Assembly: GCA_030704615.1 (NCBI GenBank)
Contig: CM060733.1
Span: 53,384,001 to 53,448,000, forward strand
DNA length: 64,000 nt
Direction: 5' to 3'
Source of the DNA: Takakia lepidozioides
Taxonomy: Eukaryota > Streptophyta > Takakiopsida > Takakiales > Takakiaceae
Shown here: piece by piece, positions 1 through 11,268 of the stretch
How the letters are laid out: the number at the start of each line of letters is the position of its first letter
How positions within the stretch are numbered: position 1 is the first letter of the stretch
Made by a program: the position numbers and the translations under genes
The notes under the pieces: model-generated
Seen by the model: the letters and a program-made list of their open reading frames with translations, nothing else
Database searches by the model: none
Told to the model about the DNA's origin: nothing

Positions 1-496
1 CAGTAGGTGAATAGTTTGATTTCTTTCTTCTGTCAACTATCTAGCTCTAAGAGCTTTTGGGTTTTTCCTCTTGGGGACAGTTTTAAACTTTTGTACAGTC
101 ATCCCACTTGGGTCTTTCTATAAAGTTATGCGGTTTTTAGTCTTCGACTGTCAAGAGCCAAAGTGTAATCTCAAGTGGACCGAGGAGTGGACCCAGAGAG
201 CCGAGTGGACCAAGGACCCAGGGCATCCCAGCTTTGACCCAATGGGCCCATACTGGTTACCTTTTCTATACGGCTCATTTTTCTAGGTGAACAACCTCCA
301 ATAGTTACCAACCAATAGTTACCGTGGGCCCATATGCCAAAAAAAGGCTTCAAGCGTTTAGGGATTAATGAATGGATTTAATCATCCAGTGCTGTTTATA
401 GTTACCCCAAGTTCCCAACAGTTGGTTGTGGTAACCTAAACTCAAGCAACAATCTGCTCTTTTAACTGGATGCATTCAATTCATGCTAATAAAATA

Positions 497-577
497 CCAT
501 GCGACAAGGTAGCAGGATTTGAGCCCAGAATCACCAGGGTGGCACTCAGTGCTCTATCCAACTGAAGCTACCGACAA
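497..577 (-). mobile_element. tRNA-derived SINE, 3'-truncated copy
   Basis: On the minus strand this reads as a tRNA-like head: an A-box-like TAGCTTCAGTTGGATAGAG, then GAGTGCCACC, then a B-box-like GGGCTCAAATCCTGC. The same order and spacing occur at 3853-4075 (plus) and 5579-5795 (minus), so the three are copies of one SINE family. Here the body beyond the B box is missing. A run of T follows at 580-588. Internal pol III promoter boxes are the hallmark of such elements; the family name is unknown to me. Confidence 0.7.
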
Positions 578-617
578 CTTTTTTTTTTAAGTTATCCCTT
601 AAAGGACTAGCTATTTT

Positions 618-1640
618 TTGGTGGGCCCACTAAAAAAGGGTGCATACCAGTGTTGGGCGGGTAACCGGACTGATACCGGTTAACCGGCGGGTCAGGTAAG
701 AACCTAACCGGAACCGGAACCAGTTTGGAGAACCGGAACCGGGTTCCTGATTAGGTCTTTCATGTAACCGGAACCGCCCGGTTCCTAGTGGGGTCAGGAC
801 CGCCACCAACCGGAAGCGGGAACAGGGGTGCGGTTCGGTTCCGGTTCGCGCAGTTATGGTATGTCCCTACTTAATGCGGGCCCGCCAGCCTCCAGCCGCC
901 AGCCACATCAAGTCGGCCCTGCTGCTGGTTGGGTATTTGTGCCTTGCCTGGGTGGTCCTGGGTTCAATTCAATCCTTCTACATGTGCCTTCAGCTGTCCA
1001 TTGGCCCCTTGATGGGCTGCGTGTTGAGTAATAGACTCTGTAAATTCCCTGGACGTTAAAGAAACTTTATCTTTACTTCATATGTTTTACGTGGCCGGAA
1101 CCGGCAATTCTTTCCAGCAAATAACCGGAACCAGAACCGTCCTAATGTTCAAGAACCGGAATGGAACTGGAACCGCTTATTTTTCATCCCAAATAACCGC
1201 CCCAGAACTGGAACTGTAATTTAAAACCTACCCTGGAACCGGAACAGGAGGTTTTTGAAAAAAGCAAGAACCGCCCAACACTGGTGCATACCCTTATGGA
1301 CGAGGGTGTAACTTCTTACCCCCAATCATCCAGGGAGATGAACCTTATACTTATGTGGATATCTACTAGATCCAGTCCTGTCAAAAATATACGGTCTATC
1401 AATTTGTAAATATATTCAAAAATTGCATGGAAATAATTTTTTTGACCACAAAATTGAAGTATCCAGTTGAATCTCTCTAAACAAAGGCCCTCCATAATCT
1501 GATTATATGGCACCTAAACTACTGCCTCCTGAAAAAATCAGACCAATTCAGATAGGCTGCTTTGTATGTGAAATCTGGGTGTAAATTATCTTGTTTTGGC
1601 TTCTTTCCCAATTACAGTGTTAACATGTTATAATTTTTTC
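618..1640 (+). repeat. Dispersed repeat A, copy 1, split by a hAT element
   Basis: The segments 618-647 and 1284-1640 together align with 2725-3110. Shared landmarks are GGTGRGCCCACTAAAAA, a CTTATGGA/CTCATGGA plus AGGGTG block, ATATCTACTA, TCCTGTCAAAA, CCCTCCATAATCTGATTATATGGCACC and TATGTGAAATCTGGG (each shown in pieces). The element at 648-1283 sits inside this copy. No protein-coding potential or termini could be recognised, so its class is unknown. Confidence 0.65.
648..1283. mobile_element. Non-autonomous hAT-type DNA transposon
   Basis: The 636-bp element has perfect 13-bp terminal inverted repeats CAGTGTTGGGCGG and an exact 8-bp target duplication GTGCATAC at 640-647 and 1284-1291. 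A CAGTG terminus and 8-bp duplication are diagnostic of the hAT superfamily. The interior is rich in AACCGGAACCGG subterminal repeats on both sides, as in many hAT elements where they bind transposase. There is no transposase ORF, so it must have been mobilised in trans. The related repeat at 2725-3110 lacks the insertion and shows the unoccupied site. Confidence 0.88.
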
Positions 1641-2724
1641 TTAAAAACAGAAATGGACAACCGAAAGGTTAAAAAGGTGGAAAAAATAACCACCGTGAAG
1701 GGCCTGAAGGCTTATAGTGGGGAGTCAAGGACAACAAAGAAAAGGGGGATCTGCTAAACTTCGCCCAAAAAAAAGAGGTAAGGGAGCCTCAAGAGCTCCA
1801 AACATAAGTCCGGAGAGTCAATCAGCAAAACAACAGGGCTGCCCGAAAGACAAGATGCTAGCAGAGGAAAGTGATAGGAATCGGTAAGGCCATGAAGCTA
1901 TCACTTATAATCACTACTAAAGTCTGAACTGAGAACCACTAAAATATGAGTTGAGCTTTGAATTTAGGTTCCTTGGCCCTAGTGTGTCGTCAATTACATT
2001 ATTCTTGGTTGGTCTCATGCAGAGACTTCCCATTACATGGGGAGGCAATCTTTCCAGAAAAAAAAGTGTGTCGGAAAAGAGCGGGAGCGGAGGATGCGCC
2101 ATTACCCTAGGAGAGATAGAAGTCTTTGAGAAGTTGCTTCCCACACTCCTCAGAAGCCCTGGGAAGAGCGCAAGGTGGGGAGTATTTTTGTAATTAAAAA
2201 TTAAAAACACATTATGCTATAGTAAATAAACCCCTATAATTATTGACTGTAACTAACTTTTTTGTGCGTTTTCAGTTTAGGAAGCTAAGATTCTTCTAAA
2301 CTATCTTCCCCATGAGTTGTTTCAGTTTTATTTTAGCTATGTAAGTTGCAATCCTTTGGCTTGAAAAATATACATAATTTGAATTTTATAATAAAATCAG
2401 AATAATAACGATAATTTTAATTAATTTAATTCTTCACCTCTTCTTTAAATGTTCTTCATTAGTTAACCTATATCTCCTCTTCAGTTTTTTTTATTTTTAT
2501 TTTTATTTTTATTTTTAAAGGAGCTAGCAAGCAAGCAAAAGAAAAGAAAAAAATGGATATGAGAAGAGTCAGGAAGGTTTGTGAGATGGATTCATACGTT
2601 CACTATACCAAACTTACGGTTGATATTTCATAATCGATATCAATAGGTAGTTTGTTTGTTCTATTTTGTTTGTCCTCCCAAACCACAAGGCCTCCGCCCA
2701 GGTTATTAACCCTTATACGACGAG
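1641..2724. other. Gene-less stretch with ATTTTT microsatellite
   Basis: I see no supported gene. It contains an imperfect (TTTTTA)n microsatellite at 2485-2516 and a short palindrome-like GGTGG-AAAAAATAA-CCACC at about 1672-1690, which recurs at about 3526-3545. Short open frames here look like chance frames. Confidence 0.5.
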
Positions 2725-3110
2725 CACCATTTTGGTGAGCCCACTAAAAATAGCGCATACTCTCATGGATAAGGGTGCAACATGGATGGGGATGAACTTT
2801 CTGATTATGTGCATATCTACTACATCCACGTCCTGTCAAAAGTGTAGGCAATTTCACCATTGCAATTGGGAGATTATAACAAAATAATCTACCATAATTT
2901 GTTAATATATTTTAAGATTATATGGAAATAATGTAAATTTGAGTGTCGAGTTGAATTTTCTGAGGCAGATGCCCTCCATAATCTGATTATATGGCACCCA
3001 AGGGACTCTCTCCCCCGAAATGCAGACCAAAATTTCAAAGGCTGCAGAGTATGTGAAATCTGGGGGATAAATTGTCATGGTTTAATTCCTCTGGTATGTA
3101 AGTGCACATT
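2725..3110 (+). repeat. Dispersed repeat A, copy 2 (uninterrupted)
   Basis: It aligns with 618-647 plus 1284-1640. It carries GGTGAGCCCACTAAAAA followed directly by GCATACTCTCATGGATAAGGG, which is the unoccupied counterpart of the hAT insertion site in copy 1. The copies have diverged considerably, so the repeat is much older than the hAT insertion. It encodes nothing recognisable. Confidence 0.65.
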
Positions 3111-3852
3111 AACATTACATAGTGCCTTGTCCAAAAAACTTGGCATTTTGGTAATTTTTGAGCCCTAGATGTTATTTTCAAGATTGCTCACTTGCCAGCC
3201 TAGCACGTGGGGAGATCAACGTTGGATTTCCAGACCCATGGCTCTTTGAGAAATTCTAGGGAGCAGAGCTATTATTTTAGGGTGCTCTAAGTTCCCACTT
3301 GTGCTTCTCCCTAACCCGCGGCTTTACCTTCAGGAATCACTTCCATCCACTGCCATCCTTAAAAGCTGGGTCGTGGCAGAACACTGATTGGGGTCGCATC
3401 CCCGTTTAGGGCTTAATACCGCTGGAAAGCCCTCCATGAGTAGAGTGCATCTTTTTTCTTTTTCTTTTTTTCTTTTTTTCAACTTAACCTTCCTTTTACT
3501 CAAAATAAATTAAAAAAAGTCACAAAAGGTGGAAAAAATAACCACCTAGAGAGGCCGAGAGTGCATCCAGGTGGTTTCATTATTTTTGGATCTACAATGT
3601 GGGAGATATTGAGTTTCAAGTATTTTTTATCATTGAAAAATAGCAAACTATGTTTTTCTGGAATATTGGCCCTCCATTTTTCTTTTGGTACACATGGTCA
3701 TAAATATAAATACATATATACTTAATAAAACAACGATACAATATGCGCTGAACGAGGTGTCTCCCTAAAAATTTAATAAAAAAAACAACCAAAAAAAAAA
3801 AAAAAACATCAGCTACTCCTGAGAAATAATTCCTCACTTCAAAGCCATTACC

Positions 3853-4075
3853 AACAGTCAGTAGCTCAGTTGGTAAAATGCACTGAGTGCCATCCGGATG
3901 ACCCTGGGGTCAAATCCTGCTACTTGACGGGTGTGGTACGCTCTTCTCCCCTTCCCTGCGCAGTGTCGCATCGGAAAGCGTTACGGCGAGGTTACCGAGA
4001 GGTTATTTTCTCCTCTCTCTATCAAGGGGGATGATTTGTGAGCTGTCGCTCCCAGGGGTTTTTTTTACACCTGTC
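3853..4075 (+). mobile_element. tRNA-derived SINE, most complete copy
   Basis: The head TAGCTCAGTTGGTAAAAT is a good tRNA A box. GGGGTCAAATCCTGC, about 35 bp on, is a good B box. A tRNA-unrelated body follows (TGTGGTACGCTCTTCTCCCC, then GAGGTTATTTTCTCCTCTCTC and GAGCTGTCGCTCCCAGGGG) and a T-rich end. Copies at 497-577 and 5579-5795 share this layout. It is too degenerate downstream of the B box to be a functional tRNA, and it lacks a tRNA acceptor stem partner. Confidence 0.75.
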
Positions 4076-4089
4076 TCAAAATTATCCCC

Positions 4090-4190
4090 AAATTTTAAAG
4101 TGAACCTATATATATATATATATGTGATTTTATTTTCTTAATTACTAAACACAAAACCTTATCCCCAAAACCCTATATATATATATATGA
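4090..4190. repeat. Paired TA microsatellites
   Basis: Two (TA)n runs lie about 45 bp apart, at about 4096-4122 and 4164-4188. They are simple-sequence DNA just downstream of a SINE, with no coding signal. Confidence 0.8.
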
Positions 4191-5567
4191 GGGGAGGGTG
4201 TCCCTCAGCTATTCCTACTGCCTTATTACTTTTCTTTTTTTTTTTTTTGGGTTAACAGGGGGATTGAATCTCTGATTACTTTATTATAAATTATTGAAGG
4301 GATTACTAATTACAGTCCACCTTCCCTTATTGGGAATAGAACATTATTTACTAATGTTTGTCTGGTTTGTCTCTTTGTTAGTAAATATCTGCCACTATGC
4401 TGGTTCTCTCCTGAGTGCTTTGGGGTTTCCAAAAATCCCCCACTATATTAAGTAGTACGTACCGACAGCTGTAAGTCGTGGACGCACTCTCGAGTCTCTC
4501 CTGGTTGCCACGTGCTGATGGGGACCCGCCGCCCACGAGTCCCCGTGCAGCCGCCTTGCCCGGTGTTCAAACATGGTGTGATATTGGAAAATAAAATAAC
4601 TGAGAAATTGCTTAAAGACTATTCACTACTGCCCTATTTGTTTTAGTACCTACATTTTTATTTTTTTATTTTTTCTTCGTTCAACAACTTTGTTAGGGGA
4701 CCTACATAAATATGTGAGAAGGGAAATAACAGTAAGACCCACCAAAAATAAACATAAATAAAGCTTCCAGGGCAAAGTCCCTTTAAAATAAATATTATTT
4801 TTTTATTTTTATTTTTATTTTTATTTTTATTTTTTAAAACAGTAAGAAGTAGAAGAAGAAATTGGGGCCAAAGTGCGGCTAAACGAGATGGCTCTATAAA
4901 ATAACAGGAATAATGTAAGAACTTCATGCAAAAGGGTGGTACTTTTGCCAGTTTCCGGCAATCCCTTGTCAAATCCTCCCCAGCCCCTCCTATCCTGGAC
5001 TCACTATGAAAGATTCAAGAATGCTACAAGTTGTTGTGTTGCGATTAGACTCTCTTGGTAAGGTCATGGTGGTGATAGGGTATGCACCGAGCATAAGCCT
5101 ATTACCACACACCCGACAGTCCACTAGTCAACCGATGAACAAACACTACAAGCTGTATGGATGGATGACTTGTGACCTGTGACCATAATCGAACATATTT
5201 ATAATAAGCACAGGTTTTATTGGCAATAAGTAATGTACATGACAATAATAATGATATTTGAACTAGTGCGCGATCATTCATTTTTCCCACTTTTTCAGTC
5301 TCGCATGTTTTCTCTGTTGCTCATGTCTTGTGTTTCATTTTTTGCTTGCACATCTTAATCATTCTTTCGTTTGCACATGCTACAAGCTCCAGTTCAAGTA
5401 CTAGACTCCAATATAATTATCTAGTTCAAGTATTTGCATGAGGATTAGAGTCATCATTCAGATTGCATTTTAGCATCAAAAAATAGATTTTCCAAAATAA
5501 TTCTCAACAAAATGGTCAACATAGATCTAGTTCTGGATCCTCTTCCTCACGTAGATTGGTCAATCCA
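4191..5567. other. Gene-less stretch with ATTTTT repeat
   Basis: No gene recognised. A pentamer/hexamer run of T-rich ATTTTT units is at 4796-4836. The 104-residue frame reading through it on the minus strand contains a KNKNKNKNKN tract that is simply the translated microsatellite. Confidence 0.6.
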
Positions 5568-5578
5568 TTAGAAGACTT

Positions 5579-5795
5579 TTTTTTTAAAAACAATTGCAAA
5601 GGGAAACACCTAGGAGCGACAGCTCACAAATCAGGCCCCTTAACAGTGAGAGAGGAGAAAATAACCTCTTTCACAATAACCGTGCCATGGAGGCTGAGAA
5701 ATGGGACACCGCCCAGGGAAGGGGGAGATGAGTATACCACACCTGTCAAGTAGCAGGATTTGACGCCAGAATCATTTGGGTGGCACTCAGTGCAC
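5579..5795 (-). mobile_element. tRNA-derived SINE, 5'-truncated, with target duplication
   Basis: Third copy of the SINE family, on the minus strand. It begins near GTGCACTGAGTGCC (A box lost), keeps the B box GGCGTCAAATCCTGC and the full body, and ends in an A tract. It is flanked by a perfect 11-bp duplication TTAGAAGACTT at 5568-5578 and 5796-5806. That confirms retrotransposition and fixes both ends. A 5'-truncated copy with such a duplication is what LINE-mediated reverse transcription produces. Confidence 0.88.
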
Positions 5796-6204
5796 TTAGA
5801 AGACTTCGTACTGGAAAAGGCTTACCAGACCCTCCTATTCAAAGCAACCGTATTTGTGATCCTCAATTTGAACCAACTCAACAAGCAACAAAAAGAAAGT
5901 CCATTTCTCGGGGAAATCAATCGAACTATCAGAAATCTGGTGAATTTTCGCCAGATTTCGAAAAAAAAGGAATATTCTGTTTTAAATTCCTGTTTTTTTC
6001 GTGGATGAAATCGCCAAAATTCTCCAAATAAAAAATAGATTATAGATGAATTTGCCAAATATGGATGATATAAATGGATTAAAGTACGGATGTGGATGAT
6101 TTTATCCTAATTTCAATGGATGAACAGAATGTACGACTATTTTTTGCAAAGCCTCGTGCTGTTTTCCAAATTTCTTAAAAAAAACACTCCAACAAACAGA
6201 AAAG

Positions 6205-6500
6205 GGGTCAATGGACTGATGATGCACTTGAAGAAGCAATGGATGTCATAGAATCATGGTGACATCAACATGACAGCAGCTAGCTGTCATTGGCACATTC
6301 CACTAAGTTCATTGGCCGACCACTTAAATGGCAGAACAACACAAAGGAAATTTGGGCCTAAAGATGTGCTTACATCAGATCAAGAGAAACAACTAGAGAA
6401 ACAACTGGTGGATTGGGTCTTGAGCATGCAAGATACCTGTCATTCAGTCATTAAACAACACTTAAGCTCAAAGTTGTTGAACTTACTCAAACAAGAGTAA
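6205..6500 (+). pseudogene. Pogo-type (Tc1/mariner) transposase DNA-binding domain relic
   Basis: Translation gives a psq-type helix-turn-helix region. A segment WTDDALEEAMDVIES in one frame is followed, after a stop and frame change near 6260, by an open frame containing IPLSSLADHLNGRT, KFGPKDVLT and QEKQLEKQLVDWVLSMQ. This order (helices, a short basic linker, then the acidic 'E-E-x-L-W-L' helix) is that of the psq/CENP-B-like N-terminus of pogo and Jerky-type transposases. The DDE catalytic domain is absent, so it is a broken fragment. Family assignment is by motif memory. Confidence 0.55.
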
Positions 6501-7994
6501 CACATTTCAGCAAAAGCATTCCTGATTCATCTTGGTGGAAGTGTTTTAGGAAGATTTGTCCCTACGTGTTGCAGAAGGATTGGAAGCGGCCCAGCCAAAG
6601 CTCTCACCTCATATTTGAAGAAAAATTGACCTATAACACGCAGGGAACTACATGTAAAAAACGAAAGCGGATGCAATTGAATTTTGTCGTTTGATGGATC
6701 AGATTGGGGAGAGAAATCACTAGCTAGACCATGGAGGTATTGCTTTTTAGGGGCTATGCCCAACAATGGTGGGAAAAATGCCTTCAAGATGGGAGGGCAA
6801 ATGTAGAGTTTTTGATATGGAGGTATTCAATACATGAGTTTTTGAGGAACTCATGAGGAGAAGGTTTGTGCCCCTTGGAATCCAAAGGTGGCACCTTCAC
6901 ATCTGAACTCCTCATTCGGAGGCTTGAAAACATAGGGACCTTCGCGAGTGGTGCCAAAGTGAATGTGTTTCAATTGCAATGGGACAGGACATATTCACAA
7001 TGATGGCCGAGCTGGTGGGGACACCCAACTTGTGAAAGGAGTGGTCTGCCTGTTTTGCAAATGCGAGAGGCCTTGCAAGTGTTCACATATGTACCGGACC
7101 TGCGATGAATTCATGGACTGAATAGCTCGCTCTGATGTAGGTTTAACTTCTCAGGCATCTGATTAGAGAAACCTCTATTAAATGAAAGGATGTGAGTAAG
7201 GAACTGCCTTGCCTCGCAGAACTCTGCCTTCACACAAATGACAATGCTTACTCCATTCCTCTTTTGAGTAGGTCTTCATCAACACCTTTGGAGGCTTCTG
7301 GAAGGAGCCATCCCTAACCATCAAAAACCCTAACAGGACCCTAACTAACAGTCGTAATGGTTAGGTAGATCTGAGCTGACATTCAACAAGTTGAAAGCTA
7401 GGAAAAGGTAGATTGATAGAGTTTTGAAGATTTCCATAAGAGTCTCTTGCCCACAGGAATGCCTATGAAGCTGAATCCGCAATGTACACTATCATTGTTA
7501 GCACATCTTGCAGATTCGGTGCATGATTTCCAGAATTTGCAGAAGTAGATACTCGATGAGAATGAGAATGACCTCCGTGTCCTGTTTTAGCAATGGTATG
7601 ACCTACCCTTCAGGGCAGAGTCCTGGTCTGAATACTCACGCTCTGAGCCAGCAGTGTTGCTTCAGGCCATAGGCATATGTCACATAGGCTAGCCGAGCAG
7701 TGCTTAATCAATGTCAGACTTTCTATTGTGATGTCAATGCCAGCCCATAAGAAGAAAAAACTTTATAATAATGTTCACAGGGAGAAGAGAAATGAAATGA
7801 AATGGAACTTTATAACATCCACAGAAAGCTCAAAGGGCTTATGGGACAGAAGGAAAGTAAGAAGCAAGAAATGAAATGAAATGAAATGGTACTTTATAAC
7901 GTCCGCGGAAAGCTCAAAGAGCTTATGGGACAAAAATGGAAAATACAAGAGAGAGGAAACAAAACCAGAGCCAAAAAACAGCCCAAAAGCAAAA
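6501..7994. other. Accessory DNA without recognisable gene
   Basis: I see only broken frames here. A short direct repetition of an AAATGAAATGAAATG tract with AACTTTATAACATCC/AACGTCC...GAAAGCTCAAAG occurs at about 7790-7850 and 7870-7930, a local duplication of about 80 bp. No gene, RNA or element ends were identified. Confidence 0.45.
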
Positions 7995-8537
7995 CTACTG
8001 CTCAAGGGATTGTCTAAGGGTCAAGGCCTCGTGCAGGTAAGCCGCCAAGCATTTCTGATCCTCATAGTGGAAGACTTCAGCAAGAGATTGAGTTCCACGG
8101 AATAGACAGTGGAATCTCCCACAGATCTCATAATATAGAGGGCAATAAAAGAAGAAGCGTTCAGCAGTTTCAATTTCCTGGTTCCGCCCGGTGCAAGCTG
8201 CGCATAGGCGGTCCTCCCGTTGCAGGTTTTCCCATGTACCAGTCTCTATCCGTAGATTGTGGGAGCCCACCCTGAACTGCCCCAATGCCCTCAGGAGGGA
8301 AGGAGACAAAGGCGCCAAAAGGTAACTGGGCCGCAAGATTCTATCATCACGGAGAACCACGAATGTCAAATGGAGTTTTGTTGTGCGATTGGGTAGCTTC
8401 CAAGTTCTCAGGACATGTAGTTCCATAAGTTCCCTTCTAATGAGTCGGTTGCGGTCCTGTTTGGATGTGATTTCCACCCCTTCCAAGTTCTCATGACATG
8501 TAGTTCCATAAGTTCCCTTCGAATGAGTCAGTTGCAA
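7995..8537 (-). pseudogene. LINE reverse transcriptase C-terminal (zinc-binding) fragment
   Basis: The 180-codon minus frame ends with a stretch typical of the C-terminus of non-LTR retrotransposon polyproteins. It has an L-x-Q-F-R-x-G-S-H-x-L-R-I-E-T-G pattern, then REDRLCAACTG with the C-x2-C pair, then ERFFFYCPLYYEI supplying the second Cys of the Zn site. In intact elements this lies after the reverse transcriptase and helps bind template RNA. The endonuclease and reverse transcriptase domains are not present nearby, so it is a truncated relic. The first 80 residues come from one arm of an inverted duplication (8325-8721). Confidence 0.6.
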
Positions 8538-8721
8538 TCAAACAGAGAGTTCAGAAGGGGTGGAAATCACGTCCAAACAGGATCGCTCATTAGAAGAGAA
8601 CTTATGGAACGACATGTCATGAGAACTTGGAAGCTACCCAATCTCACAACAACACTCCATTTCTATCGAGAGACATTCTTGGTTCTCCGTGATGATAGAA
8701 TCTTGCGGCCCAATTACCATA
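8325..8721. repeat. Long fold-back (inverted duplication)
   Basis: The arm at about 8325-8485 is repeated in reverse complement at about 8554-8721. Examples are GGGCCGCAAGATTCTATCAT against ATGATAGAATCTTGCGGCCC, and CTTCCAAGTTCTCAGGACATGT against ACATGTCATGAGAACTTGGAAG (each in pieces). The spacer also repeats part of the left arm in direct orientation (TTCCAAGTTCTCATGACATG at about 8483). Transcripts would fold into a hairpin of roughly 160 bp. Confidence 0.75.
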
Positions 8722-8989
8722 TGGAACTTATGGATGAGAACATCTGGCGCCAAGCATTGCTTGGAGAAAAGATGACTGCAATGGTTCCAGATTTTTTTCC
8801 CACCAGGAAATTGGGACACCAGGTGCCCAGAATTCACAACCATAAGTGGCAGCCGGGTGACAGCACAGTCAAAGAGCCGCTTGTCGGTTGGGGCCGAAAA
8901 AGTCTGAAACTTCATAACATCCACCATGTCCTCAGTGCACAAAATCATCACCTGAAGACGAAGTGCCTTAAAATAGAAACATAAGTTTA

Positions 8990-10835
8990 CACCATTCGAA
9001 CAAGGAACAGAAAGACGTGGGACCATGCTTGCTGTGTGACTATGACAAACTTCACAGTTTTCTGTTTCCAAAAACAAGGGGACAGAAACACAACAAAAAC
9101 ACAAGGTATGCTTGTGATGGCCTTTTGCAGTACCTCCTGTTCAATAGCTTCACCAGCACAGCTGCATGTACCACCTTCACACAGCCACCTTCCTGATCCT
9201 TCATGAGCAGCCCCACATCCGGTGCATAGTTATTACAGTCAGCATTTCAGCTGGCACTAGCAAAGAAATGGGCCAAAAATGACCAGTGTTCCCGAAACTT
9301 CTTTCTTTCATAGGCTTTTTGCTCCACTGCAATTGCATCCCTGCAAAAATGGAAACCTTGTATCTCAGACTTACAAGGCCTCATTAACTGCGGTTGCACT
9401 AGCCCTTAAGCCCATGCCCACTTTGGATGGAGAAGGAAATGGTGTTAGAGGCTTAATGGCTTAAAGATACATGGGGTCCAGCTACTAGCTCTGTTGAGGA
9501 CAACCACCAACTAAGGGGTAGTGCTGGCTTGACAGCTCAAGGAAAAGGATAGACGGGCTAACTTGTAGCTTTCCAACGGAAAACTCTGGAGTCAAAAGTA
9601 ATTGCTATCGAGTTGGTCTAATATGAGCTACTGAAAATAAACTTACACCAATCCACAAGTGATCCTTTTCAACACAATTATTCAAGCAAAATCTGTGAAG
9701 TTTGTCAACACAAAATGACTGTACCTGAGGGGCCCAAACCAACCTAGCAGCAAGGATTGGGCAAATGGTAAATATGGGCCCAGATTCTTGCGACACATTT
9801 CCACCATAAGCTCCTTGTATTCTGCTGCTGCTTGCTGCCATGCCTCTGTGACTATCTTTAACTGCCTTTTATATAAGTCATCCTGCTGCTTCTTAATCTT
9901 CCTCCTTCTTTATCCGATGGTGTCCTGAAGCCTTCCTTGCCAGGTCCCTAGTGAACCCCACATTCAGAGTTCTCATGTTCCTCGATGTGAGAATCTTCTA
10001 CTACTTCATCAGCGCTGGCAAATGAGCGAGTGTATTCCACAGTAGCCCTGCCCCTGAACCTGAACCTGGAATCCCTGCTAGGATGGCTTACATCCTCTGA
10101 GCCAGTCTGCCAGAACTGTGGCAGCCATGGCAAAACACTCAGAAGTGCTGCATCAACCGTCACTTCCAATAGTGTATGAAGCTGAGACAAGGAGGTCGCT
10201 GATGGAGTACAACACAACCATCATGTGATGGCTGGAGTCGCCACCCTGCCTCTATGACACACTTCACCTCAGGGGCCCTTTGTAATAATTGTCCTGCAGC
10301 AGCCACTGAGCTACCTGACCTCTGATGACCAGAATTCAGTGAACTGATAATTGTTTGGGTTCAATCCGAGCTCTACCCCCTCGCTCGTCTTTGTCTCGCG
10401 CTGCTGCCCTCCACATACCGCCCTTTGTTAACTACTGGAACCAAGAGAAGACGTTCACATTTTTTTCAGTGTGGATTTTAGGAGAGCTTTCGACTTGTTT
10501 GAGATCGACAGCTAAAGTAGTTATTGACAAGACTTGGAGTCACGCCAGCAATCAGCACGTGCTTCCATGTACACTAGCAGTATAACCCATTCTTGCATGA
10601 ACTATGCACAATTGTTCCATACATGCTCCCAAATCTGGTCTCGAACTATAGCAATTGTGTTCTGAAGTGGGCGGAGTAGGTGGACTTATCCCCCAGCCTT
10701 GAACTCCATGCACAAACTTGAATTACGGTGTGAGAGAGTCATGCCGCATCAATCAATAACAGAAAACCCAAATACCATTACAATCACTATGTGAACTTTC
10801 AAGCGGCCACCATGGGATTGGACCTAGTGGGTTAA
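8990..10835. other. No recognisable gene
   Basis: Short frames on both strands show no motif or consistent splice pattern I can support. Low-complexity sequence is minimal. It may be intergenic DNA downstream of the PPR gene or very old mobile sequence. Confidence 0.4.
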
Positions 10836-10839
10836 GGCT

Positions 10840-11000
10840 AGCTTTCAACAACATCCATGCAAGTTAGTCAAGGGCTCTATCTGGAGCAGCACCGCGAGAA
10901 ACATACAAACATGTCCAGATTTAAGATGCTGAACAAACTTGTGCACAGGGCTGCCCCTCTAATCAAGCTCATTATAATTCGTATGCACTTCCATATTCAA
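10840..11000 (-). repeat. Partial copy of the OSB-side sequence at 15.3-15.45 kb
   Basis: The plus strand here (CTTTCAACAACATCCATGCAAGT ... ACAAACATGTCCAGATTTA, in pieces) resembles 15330-15420 (CTTTCAACAACATTCATGCAAGT ... ACCAACATGTCCAAACTTA). That second segment is the upstream part of the OSB-like coding region. The copy lies downstream of the PPR gene on the minus strand and has in-frame stops. It could be a remnant of a tandemly duplicated OSB locus. Confidence 0.45.
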
Positions 11001-11268
11001 GCTTTGGAGACGCTCCACCACACACACCAGAATTGGGACCACACTCTGATTTCCTTCTGCGATCACCAGAGTCAGTCAGCATCCCTCATGGGCTGACTTC
11101 CCACCTATGCTGGGTAGACCCCACTATCATTTCTCGTGGATATGCCACAGGAAATGCCCTCAACAGTGCATCATGGTCAAGACTCTCAGGAAATGGTGGA
11201 TGAGCTGAGTAGCTCCACAGATCAATGAATGAAGCAAGACACACGCACCTTTCCAGAAAAACATCTGT

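Noticed and set aside
3853-3925. A functional tRNA gene
   Set aside because: A and B boxes are present, but no cloverleaf acceptor stem closes and the body continues as a SINE.
4658-4972. Minus-strand 104-codon frame with a KNKN tract
   Set aside because: The tract is a translated ATTTTT microsatellite and the rest has no motif.
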